A stretch of 64,000 nucleotides of DNA from contig NW_004775938.1 in assembly GCF_000247815.1 (NCBI RefSeq), forward strand, positions 62,001-126,000, written 5' to 3'. Both the position numbers and the translations under genes were made by a program. Source of the DNA: Ficedula albicollis (Eukaryota; Chordata; Aves; Passeriformes; Muscicapidae). This document shows positions 23,786 to 33,600 of this stretch, one piece after another; the first letter of the stretch is position 1; each line of letters starts with the position of its first letter. Under the pieces are notes generated by a model that was not told where the DNA came from, did not search any database, and saw nothing but the letters and a program-made list of their open reading frames with translations.

Positions 23786-25581
23786 TCTCTCTGAATTCTT
23801 CAGGGAGGAATCAAAGTGCAGGGATTGAGTCTCTTCTGCTTACATACCTCTACTTTCTTCCTATTGTTATTTCACAGTGCTTTGAGCACTGCTTTAGAGA
23901 GCTCACAGCCAAAGAGATAACACTTGAAGGCAGAGAGGAAGATGCAATTATAATATATTCAAAATTTCTGTGTATCATCTTTTCCTAAGGGGAATACTAA
24001 AAATCTATTCTATTTTTAGAGGTGGTAAAAATTCCAGAAGTGTGTTCTACAGTTGTACTATCATATCAACTGGAAATATAGAATTGGAATTGTCCTTTAA
24101 TGTTTGTTGTATGTATAAACTGGCAAGAAAATGTATTGGTGGTGACTCACAATTATTAGGCTGTACCATTTTTTCCAGTTACATTTAAGTAAACTTTCAA
24201 ATGTGCTTCAAGTGGTGTGCAATTGTGTTCACATATGTTTGTATTTAAGTGCATTTACAACGTTTGAAATTGCATAGTCCTGCAAACATACATTTTTATT
24301 TGTCAAATTAACTTGTTTTAAACTATTTTATTCTCAGACAGTAAACCTAAATTAGTAACTCATTTAGACATATTTGATTGCTGTTTCTCTGATGTGATGG
24401 CAAGATTCAGGCCATAACACTTATTTATGTTATTCAAAGTGTGTATTAAGATTCAAAGAGGGAGACTAGATTCAAAAAGCAGTCCGAGGGCTGAACATAG
24501 AGATAATGCATCATTCTGTAACAACTTTCTTCTATCATTCTTTATGCAGCATTCACTGCACAAGTAACACCCTTTTTCACCAGGAAATAAGGATGTTTCT
24601 TAAACCTAACATGCAAGACATGGCATACTTCCAAGACATGGTTTTAAATCACCTGTGTCTTTTCGTGTTATAACTGTTAATGTATGTGGGAAAAACAAAC
24701 AGTTAAGTTCAAGTGTAAAACAAAGCAAAACAAATCAAAAACTGTTCCCCGTCTGTCAGACTGTATATGAGATCATCAGCTGTTCTGCACTTGTTTGTAG
24801 CTATCCAGACCAATCTGCCCCACAGCCTAAGCTTTGTGCTCCAGCTCTCTTTGTAGGGTCAGTGGGCTGGAAAATTACCGCATGCTGTCACAGTTAGCTG
24901 AGCCACACCTTGTTATCATTGTTTCCAACTAATCCATTCATTCCATTATTTTACATATTCGGCAGACATTTTGCCACTGAGGCTTGGACCACAGCTGTTT
25001 GAAGGGCCAAATGTTAATGGGCCCCTACTGTTAGCAGAATAGCAGTGCAATACCATGAAAAAATACCCAGACAGCTCACTGACACTAGCTTAGGAGCTCT
25101 AGACTTGGGGTGCAGCCTCTGAAGAGCTTTTATGTAAACGAGGCTTCAATACACAAAGAGTATCTTCTACATCAATATTCATAACCCACAAATTTTTCCT
25201 TCTCTTCCCCCTCTTTTACCCTCCGGAGCAGCACAGCTCTTCAGATACCAAGAGGCAAGAAAGTGGTGTTTATGACCAATGTGTTCTGCAGAGCAAGTCT
25301 GCAGGACGTGTGCAAGAACTCATACAACCAAACCTGATTTATAAAGGATGTTAGTGAGTTCGCAGTTGGGAAAAAATATTTTTAACTTCCATCTGGGTCT
25401 ACTATTTGTGTGGCTTATAATGGAGCATGTGATCATGAAAACTTACAGCTTACAATTTCTGTATGCCATAGCTGAAGTGTCAAAATTAAGGCACGGCATG
25501 TCTGTCTGTCCTTCCTCTGGGCACGGAATTTCAAGTACAAGGAGTGCACTGATGACATATTTTATTTTCATCTCAGGAAAC

Positions 25582-26085
25582 TGTCCTGGGGTGGCGTCAC
25601 AATGCTTTGTATCCCCAGTCGTCTGTGCTGTTCATGCCTGGGAGGTTTGTTTTGTCTAGCTAGCCAGCGCCCCTTCCCCATGGGCTGCTTCTGCCGCTTT
25701 GCCGCTTCGCATCGCTTCGCTTTGCATTTTTCTTCCCTTATTAGTTAGTTTAGCTAGGAATCCCACCCGAACCTGATCTGGACCTGACCTGGAACGTCAA
25801 GAAAACCCAGACTCTGCCTGTTCGTGACAAGCACTACGTGTTTCTGCCCTCCCCGGCACCGGAGACGTCCTGAGTCAGACGGGGGAAAATTTCTTTGGCA
25901 TCCGTGGCTGTTTTTTACTTGTGTTGGGGAGTGTTTTTTTCTTTGTGTGTTTGCTAAATAAACAAGTTTTTTCCACTTTTTCTCCGAGGAAATTCTTCCT
26001 GAACCCGGTGGTGGGAGGGGGAGGAGTTTTGGGGGTTTGTTCTCTGGGGGGATCCTTTTTGGAGATTTTGTCCTAAACCAGGACA
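25582..26085 (+). mobile_element. ERVL-type LTR, second copy
   Basis: Duplicate of 23047-23550 created by the 2,535-bp tandem duplication. Same ends and poly(A) signal. Confidence 0.85.
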
Positions 26086-26320
26086 ATGAAATAAAACTAG
26101 GAGGAACTGTTGACTCCCTCAAAGGCAGAGAGATCCTAGAGGCAGACCTTGATAAATTAGAGGACTGGGCAATCACCATGGAGATGAAGTTCAACAAGGG
26201 AAAGTACCAGATTCTGCAGCTGGGATGGGGCAGCCCTGGATGTTGGACAGACTGGGGATTCTGGACAGCAGTGCCACAGAAAGGCACCTGGGAGTCGTGT
26301 TGGAGTCAGTGAGTCAGGGG
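26086..26320 (+). mobile_element. CR1 LINE reverse-transcriptase fragment, second copy
   Basis: Duplicate of 23551-23785. It carries the only difference found between the two units (A at 26121), which changes Glu to Lys in the reverse-transcriptase frame (SLEGRE to SLKGRE). Confidence 0.85.
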
Positions 26321-26663
26321 TCTCTCTGAATTCTTCAGGGAGGAATCAAAGTGCAGGGATTGAGTCAAAGCCTGTGGATGGATTGAAGTATATTAAGCCA
26401 CTCACACACAGAACGGACATTTAAGTAGGAGTCAGTAATTTTTGAGTGAGTTCTAATGCTTTTAGTAAGTGAAGGGTTTCAAATGCCAAAGTTGCAGTGT
26501 GAATTCTAGTGGAGATTGTAAAACATCCTGATGTTTTCAGTAGGGGCTCCGTCCCACAGTTGTAGACAGTACTTAAACATAATAGAGCTATAGTAAGAAT
26601 ATTGCTCACATTTTTCAGATAGAACAAGATAGGTCGTATGCATAGTTTATACATAACCTAGCA

Positions 26664-26934
26664 TGTTAGGAAACCAGAATTCTAATAGGTTAAGGAGTGG
26701 TGGTCTGAGTTTGCATCTTAGCTTGTTGAGAAAATCCTATATAAGAGTATGTACTGGGGAGACTTGATGCTTTTCGCCATTCAGATTTTAGCCATTTGCT
26801 CTTGCCATTTGCTTTTGCTTTTGCTACTGCTTTTGCCATTGCTTTTCTGCGTGCTTTTTGAGACTGATGTGCTTTGTAATGAATAATGTTTTTAGCTGCT
26901 TCGCTTATTTAAGATAACCCAACAAAGTTGGGTT
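26664..26934 (+). mobile_element. Possible short LTR
   Basis: Starts TGTTAGG and ends CCCAACA (6 of 7 bases inverted-complementary), with a CTATATAAGAG TATA box (about 26,739) and a pyrimidine-rich region with TTTGC/TTGCC repeats after it. No clear AATAAA and no target-site duplication. It lies between two pieces that look like one CR1, which fits an insertion, but the true limits may be wider (about 26,320-26,970). Confidence 0.4.
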
Positions 26935-26970
26935 AGAGCACCTTAGAGCACAGGAGGCCAATAACCTCAC

Positions 26971-27620
26971 AGTCATGGTCAGTGGAAAGTTGAACGTGAA
27001 TCAGCAGTGCCCTGGAGGGCAAGGCATGTCCTGGGGTGCATCAGGCACAGCACTGGCAGCCAGGCAAGGGAGGGGATTGTCCTGCTCTGATCTACACTGC
27101 AGCAGCCTCACCTCGAGTGCTGGGGCAGTTTTGGGTGCCACAATCTAAAACATTCAGATTTTAGACAGCATTCAAAGGAGGCCCACAAGAATGAGGAAGG
27201 CCCTTGAGGGGAAAGTGTGTGAGGAGTGGCTGAGGTCACTTGTGTTCAGCCTGGAGAAGAGGAGACTGAGAGGAGACCTCATTGCAGCTTACAACTTCCA
27301 TGTGAGGGGAAGAGGAGGGGCAGACACTGATCTCTGCTCTGGGGTGGCCTGAGACAGGACTCGAGTAAATGGGCTGAAGTTGAGTCAGGAGAGGTTTAGG
27401 TTGGACATCAGGAAAAGGTTTTTTACCTAGCAGGTGGTTGGGCACTGGAGCAGGATCACCAGGGAAGGGATGACAACACCAAGCCTGACAGAGTTCAATA
27501 AGTGTTTGGACAATGCTGTCAGGCCCATAGTGTGATTAATGGAGTGCTCTGTTCAGGCCCAGGAGCTGGATTTGCTGATCATGATGTGTCCCTTCCAACT
27601 CAATGTATTCTGTGATTCTG
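26971..27620 (+). mobile_element. CR1 LINE, long 3' end
   Basis: About 650 bp matching the end of ORF2 and the 3' UTR of an avian CR1: GTTGAACGTGAATCAGCAGT, CCTGGGGTGCATCAGGCACA, GCCTCACCTCGAGTGCTG, CAGCCTGGAGAAGAGGAGAC and GTGTCCCTTCCAACTC, ending ATTCTGTGATTCTG. Frameshifts make it non-functional. Confidence 0.93.
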
Positions 27621-28590
27621 GGCTTCCTGGAGAATGTGGGGTCTCTGCCTCAAATACAATAAAGTCTAAAGCAGTCATGATACACTGAAGCATCATGAAT
27701 GATCTGTGAAGATAAATGTATTCAACACTATCATTTTCCACATTAGTGTGTAACCTTTTTGCCAGACGTCATTAACAGTTCTGAATCAGCGCTCTCTAGA
27801 GGCTTCCACTAAAATAAAACCAGTAATTGTGTTGAGTCCCCAGCTAATGTCACATCCATCTCCAGGTTTAAAGACCTTAACCTACTTTTAGAGGTGGCTT
27901 TCCCTAATATATAAGTACTCAAGGGTCTTAAGAAATACAAAAGTAAAAACACTGTTTTGTGGGAATATGTGTCAAAAATGAAATAAATTTGCATAATCAT
28001 CAGAGTGACCATAAAAAATAGTCACACAAATTAAGAAAGCCAAAATAATATATGAATATCGTGGTGAGAGATCCACATCAGTGTTGTTAATCCTGTAGCT
28101 TGTTTTCACAGTCTTGAAATTTAATGCATGCTATTTATGATTTGGTACAAACCCAGAGCCCTACATCCAACCTTCTGTAATTCAAACATTTTGTGCACAT
28201 GAAATGTTCTCACTGGTCTGGGAGAGACATCATGAGATTGCTCTAAAAAGCACAAGAAATAATTATCCTCCCTTATGAGTGAAAGCCTGAATGATTAGCA
28301 CAACCTGAATATTTGATTTTAAGATGGTAGAAGCTAGAAAGTTGCTAGGACAGATTCATCTAGAGTCACACAGCCATGAAATCTGGAGGGAACCTCTGAA
28401 CCTCACCCCATGCACAACAGTAGCAGATTAAATCTGCCCTCAGTTGTTTTTTAAACGTCTCTGTATTTTAATAGTTGCCTTCTGATTAAGGGAACAGATG
28501 ACAGGTTTTCTCCCCATCTCTAACAGTTAAACACTGAATTACTTACTCTAGGTTAGCAGGTATAATTCCTTAGTGTCTTTAAAAGCATCA
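27621..28590. other. Unique AT-rich sequence
   Basis: No repeat or gene recognised. Confidence 0.4.
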
Positions 28591-28599
28591 ATCAATATA

Positions 28600-29190
28600 A
28601 AATTGGATTGATTTTGGATGGATTTGACGGTGTATTGGCTTCCCCAAGTGATGCGAAGTTGTTCCAGTGTAACAGCCACCCCTTCATCCTGCAGAAGGCA
28701 AAATGTCTTGCTGGGTTCTGCTCATCTGAGCTAGAATATGGCTCAGACTTGACCTGGCACAACCCTAAGCCAAACGGCAAAGCGTGGCAGTAGTGAGCTG
28801 AGCTTGTCTGCTCAAAGCAGCAGGGAGCTGAACAGCTGCCCAGCTCCCCTCATGGTGATGAGACAGGATGGGAGGCTGCACTGCCAAAAAGCTTAGTCAC
28901 AGACCCCGGGATGGCTCTCTGCCTGGCGAAACACCAGTGTTTGTCTCCAGAGTGGCTGAGTGGGTCTGCCCAAAGCGCGAGCACAGCGAGCTCCCCCCGC
29001 CTGCAAAGAGCCAGCTCAGGCAGTCGCAGTCTGCCCTCTCCCCAGCCTCTGCAGCCTCTGCTTGTGACTCTCTGCCGACCTCTTTTCAGCTTTCCTCATC
29101 CCTCTGCCCAAGTGAGGAAAGGGCAGAGCATTGCAATGCCAGTCCTTACCAAAGCATGCACCGAGTGGGGCCATCCTTGCATTGAGCTTT
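28600..29190. other. GC- and CpG-richer patch
   Basis: In strongly AT-rich surroundings this ~590 bp has high GC and roughly a dozen CpGs (for example AAAGCGCGAGCACAGCG near 28,974). Overlapping open frames of 105 and 113 codons (28868-29185 and 28911-29252) come from the composition and match nothing I know. It could be a regulatory island, a non-coding exon or an old element. Confidence 0.4.
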
Positions 29191-30149
29191 TATTGTATGT
29201 CAAGGATCATGTCAGTTCCTCTGCTGCTATACTTACACCCAAATTCACATAAAAACCTTAATAATAAAAACCTTTTTATTTTGTCATTTTAAACATTTAT
29301 TATTAATGTTTTAACCCTCTTCTCAAAAGGATTTTGTAGGAAGTTTTCTGAGTTGCATCTGGTTTTATTGGGGCATTCTCTTAATTGTGACCTTGTAATA
29401 TCATTAATCAAGCCATACATATTCTATAATTCATTGTAATAATCCACTCCTCCGTGTGTGTATGCCACTGGCAATCCTCAGACTCTGGTATTAATAAAAA
29501 TACTGAATAGGTATGGAACAAGAACTAAACCATAGCACGTCTCGTTAAGAGGGTCCATGCCTCATGTCTTCTTACCAATTAGACTCCAAATATGGAAGAT
29601 AAGTCAGATTTTAACTTAAACAGCATGAGGTGCCTGGGTTTCATTTAGCACCTGCTTAAAAGGCCCCAAAGCATCAGACAATACAAAAAATAATTGGAAA
29701 AATTGGGAAAAAAAATTGGAAAAATTAATTAATATTGTAGCATGAACTACAGAAAAACTATTTTATTCACCAGATATGTGATCATGTAAAAATAAATAAA
29801 TAATTTAATATTTTCCACCTTGCAAAACTGTTTGCACTGTCTCTAACTATATATTCTTATTTCCTAGTTTCTTGCCAGAATAACTGTTTTCTTCAAACTT
29901 TATTTAAAACTACTTATTTATAACTTTCTGTTTCAATCTATGTTAAGTTTTGCAACCTGTGTTTTAGGTTTCCTTTAGAAATCGTCTGCTAGTTCATTGG
30001 CATTCATTGAAGACAGTGATTTATAATTCAGAGAGATCTTTGCATATTTCAGCTAGGATTCTATGATTTTATTTATCCAATCTGTTAGTTGCAAATATGT
30101 TGTTTTAGTCACTGTTTTTCTTATAAGTTTCTTTCCTCAAATTGCAGAC
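29191..30149. other. Unique AT-rich sequence
   Basis: No element recognised. Contains short A/T-rich runs around 29,700-29,810. Confidence 0.4.
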
Positions 30150-30187
30150 ATTATTTATTTATCTATTTATTTATTTATTTATTTACT
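30150..30187. repeat. (TTTA)n microsatellite
   Basis: About nine TTTA units with one TCTA variant. Confidence 0.9.
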
Positions 30188-30683
30188 TTTTCATTTTTCA
30201 TTGGTTCTGTTGCAGTCATTGAAAGAAATTTCTACTGACACATTTCTTCCTTTTTGACTCTTTTGTTTAGAATTATATAATCTATAAAATTCCATAATGA
30301 GAGTGAAATTTATCCTCTGATCAGTAAAGAGCAAAACATTGTGCAGGTAACCACTAAGCAGAATTGCAATAAGACTGCAAGAGCTATTGAACATGGGGCT
30401 TTTTTCCCCCCATCTCTTAATCCTCTGGGTTTGTAACTTTCAAACAACATGAAGGGGCTGTGGATATAACTTAGACATCTTCATTTTTATTTAACTTCAT
30501 TTGCTAATCATTGAGTTGGATTGTGGTGTGAAATAGGCATCCAGTTCAGAAATCCTGAACACTTGATTTGAAATCAACCACAAAAGTTATAATGGGAGAA
30601 GGGGGAAGGAGGAGGATATCCACATCCTGGAAATTAATTTTGGAAGTGGTAGGCTATTGTAAAAAGTAAAACATGAACAAAAG

Positions 30684-31115
30684 TGTAGAGGATGTTGCCT
30701 TCCCCAAACGAGGCCCCTGGAATTTTATCCCTTAAAGTGATAACTTGAATTCCTCATTGCAGGCATCACTTTCAGGAATCGAAACTCCTTTCATTGGCTC
30801 TTAAAGTAGTAATGTAATTGGTTCTTTTCTCACATAGAATTTTAAGGTAATTGGTTAATTTGTAAGGTGTAATTTTTTATTGGTTATATTTTGAATCCCC
30901 TGGAAACCTATAAAAGACCTTTGTAATGTTTTGTAATCGGGCATTTTGTGACCAGTCTCCCTTCGGAAAATAAAATGCTTTCGGAACGACTGTGAGCAGT
31001 GTCCTGAGCCTTCTGTCCGCTAGCGTGTAGCTGAAGTCCTGCTACAGGAGCTCCCAGACCTATTGGAACTCTTGCAGCAGACTGGGGTGGAAGAATTCCC
31101 CCCGAAACAGCTACA
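30684..31115 (+). mobile_element. ERVK-like solo LTR (432 bp)
   Basis: TGTAGAGGATG at 30684 to GCTACA at 31115, with inverted ends TGTAG/CTACA. Flanking 6-mers CAAAAG (30678-30683) and CAAGAG (31116-31121) match at 5 of 6, an ERVK-type target-site duplication. U3 has four inverted CCAAT boxes (ATTGG at 30793, 30817, 30850 and 30879) before a TATA box CTATAAAAGACC (30908). The poly(A) signal AATAAA is intact at 30969-30974. The spacing of the boxes is the same as in the copy at 19583-20032. Confidence 0.88.
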
Positions 31116-32629
31116 CAAGAGCTCAGGCTTTGATCCCAGGGAGTGGACACACCAGCACAAGAGCAAGTATAAGTAGAAGAAACTGAAATTGAGCAAAGGG
31201 GGAGAAAGATAACTCATCTTGTATTGGTCATTCAGGATAAGTGGGACTAAATAAATATGTCAGTCATTAAGAGGGGCAGGTAGACTGGGAGAGTGATGAG
31301 TATACAACTCTAGTATTTTTAAGATACCTTTAAAGCCTAAATGTACATGTTAAAATGTACATGTTATGATTGTTACCATACCAATCATGCAAATACATTC
31401 TTTGAGAACAGAGAAGAGTATCTTTCATGCCACAATTGCTTTGAAGGTGTTATGCTTCTGTGTTCGTTTTGCATGGCTTGATTTTTTGGGCAGGACACAG
31501 CTGGGACAGGGCAGGGCAGGGACAGGTGAGGGGCAGGGCAGGACATGGGCTACACACAAGGCTTGGAGATCAGCCAGTGGCCAGCTGAACGCCCAGTGAG
31601 ACAGAAGGACCAGTGAAGACAAAAAAGCCATAGAGCAAGCTGGAGCCAGGATAAGAAAGTTACTGAAAGATTAAATAGACAGCATCCAAAATGCAAAGTC
31701 CAAAAGAGCCCCAGAGGCCCAGAACTGTGACTCAGCTACCTTTCTGCCCCTGTCTCCTTCCAAGGTGTCATAAAAGACCTTTGTAATGTTTTGTAATCGG
31801 GCATTTTGTGACCAGTCTCCCTTCGGAAAATAAAATGCTTTCAAATGTGTATTCTGTCACCACCTGTTGAAACTGTCCGCTAGCGTGTAGCTGAAGTCCT
31901 GCTACAGGAGCTCCCAGACCTATTGGAACTCTTGCAGCAGACTGGGGTGGAAGAATTCCCCCCGAAACAGCTACACAAGAGCTCAGGCTTTGATCCCAGG
32001 GAGTGGACACACCAGCACAAGAGCAAGTATAAGTAGAAGAAACTGAAATTGAGCAAAGGGGGAGAAAGATAACTCATCTTGTATTGGTCATTCAGGATAA
32101 GTGGGACTAAATAAATATGTCAGTCATTAAGAGGGGCAGGTAGACTGGGAGAGTGATGAGTATACAACTCTAGTATTTTTAAGATACCTTTAAAGCCTAA
32201 ATGTACATGTTAAAATGTACATGTTATGATTGTTACCATACCAATCATGCAAATACATTCTTTGAGAACAGAGAAGAGTATCTTTCATGCCACAATTGCT
32301 TTGAAGGTGTTATGCTTCTGTGTTCGTTTTGCATGGCTTGATTTTTTGGGCAGGACACAGCTGGGACAGGGCAGGGCAGGGACAGGTGAGGGGCAGGGCA
32401 GGACATGGGCTACACACAAGGCTTGGAGATCAGCCAGTGGCCAGCTGAACGCCCAGTGAGACAGAAGGACCAGTGAAGACAAAAAAGCCATAGAGCAAGC
32501 TGGAGCCAGGATAAGAAAGTTACTGAAAGATTAAATAGACAGCATCCAAAATGCAAAGTCCAAAAGAGCCCCAGAGGCCCAGAACTGTGACTCAGCTACC
32601 TTTCTGCCCCTGTCTCCTTCCAAGGTGTC
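30910..32629. repeat. 860-bp tandem duplication with a mosaic patch
   Basis: Unit 1 is 30910-31769 and unit 2 is 31770-32629. Unit 2 lacks the U3 part of the LTR and begins in its TATA box. The copies look identical except for one block: 30983-31012 in unit 1 is replaced in unit 2 by a different 30 bases (31843-31872). Those bases, with the next four, equal 32657-32690 inside the downstream ERVL LTR. Unit 1 ends with CAAGG plus TGTC, the target site and first four bases of that ERVL LTR, so duplication came after its insertion. Both units hold a GGGCAGG-rich minisatellite (about 31,490-31,550 and 32,350-32,410). Confidence 0.95.
31770..31975 (+). mobile_element. ERVK-like LTR fragment in second duplicate
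   Basis: Copy of 30910-31115 lacking U3, with the internal 30-bp replacement at 31843-31872. The AATAAA poly(A) signal is retained. Confidence 0.85.
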
Positions 32630-33348
32630 CTAGGTTGCAATACAGGATGTGGCCAGAAATGTGTATTCTGTCACCACCTGTTGAAACTGTGTAGGGCAGT
32701 GACCCTTATCTCCGTGGCACATATTATCTGCTAATGGGCCATCTTTAAAACCAGCTGGGGCAATCATCTTTATCTTTTTCACAACCCATCCTTCTTCCAC
32801 GATATCATCTGCTCCTGGGCCATTGAGTCCCAGTGAATGACTGATAAAATTACATCATCCCACTGGGAGAAGCTCCAGCCAGGGAGAGGAACCAAGCCTT
32901 TCCTACCTAGATAAAAACTGAGATTTTGGACAGAAAGATACCTTCTTTCCACTGGATTCCAGAGGAAAACCAGACCTTTCCACATCATCTCTGGACCTTC
33001 AGAGGAAACTGCACCTTCTACAGGAGCACTGCTCCAGCTGAACCACATCTGTCACTGCAGGGGGATGCAGCCACCATTTAATGGGACTGCTGCCAACACC
33101 CTGACTGACTGATGGGTATCAGCTTGGATTCTGACTCTGGCAGTGTTTTGGGATTGTTCTTTGTAATACTGCATTTCTATTTTAATTTTCCTAGTAAAGA
33201 ATTGTTATTCCTAATTCCCGTATCTTTGCCTGAGAGCCCTTTAATTTCAAAATTATAATAATAATTTGGAGGAAGGGGGTTTACATTCTCCATTTCAAAG
33301 AGAAGCTTCTGCCTTTATTGGCAGACACCTGTCCTTCAAACCAGGACA
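32626..33348 (+). mobile_element. ERVL-type solo LTR (723 bp) with perfect TSD
   Basis: Starts TGTCCTAGG and ends AAACCAGGACA. It is flanked by a perfect 5-bp target-site duplication CAAGG (32621-32625 and 33349-33353), the size typical of ERVL integration. The 3' part has the CTAGTAAAGAATTGTTATTCC-like poly(A)/R region followed by TTTGCCTGAGAGCCC and TTCAAACCAGGACA. Same subfamily as the LTRs at 57534-58278 and 60405-60801. No internal retroviral sequence adjoins it. Confidence 0.93.
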
Positions 33349-33600
33349 CAAGGTCTGTCTGCTGACAGGCACCATTGGCCCAGTCCAATGGGTGCAGTCC
33401 ATGGATGGAGACCTTTTCCAGTCTGGCTGGAGAGCCCTTCTGGAGGGTGCAGTGGCCCTGTGGTCTCCTGCTGCCTGCCTGTGCCATGTGAGACATGAAA
33501 AGGTTGCCAGGCAGTGCCTCCCCAGAGACAAGGCACTCCTCCTGGACATGGCACAAGTGCAATCCCTCCCCAACAGGCCTCTGACAACCAGTGTTTGAGC
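33349..33600. other. GC-rich block downstream of the LTR
   Basis: About 250 bp of GC-rich sequence open in several frames on both strands. This is compositional and gives no evidence for a gene. No repeat family recognised. Confidence 0.35.

Larger units (their letters stand above)
21296..26365. repeat. 2,535-bp tandem duplication
   Basis: Unit 1 is 21296-23830 and unit 2 is 23831-26365. The one difference I found is G at 23586 versus A at 26121, so identity is above 99.9%. Junctions are blunt with one base of microhomology on each side. Each unit holds about 1.75 kb of non-repetitive DNA, an ERVL LTR and a CR1 fragment. Such identity means a very recent duplication or two haplotypes placed in series by the assembler. 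Confidence 0.97.

Noticed and set aside
31490..31560. GGGCAGG repeats as a possible CRISPR-like or regulatory array
   Set aside because: A short imperfect minisatellite with no regular spacers; vertebrate context makes CRISPR irrelevant.
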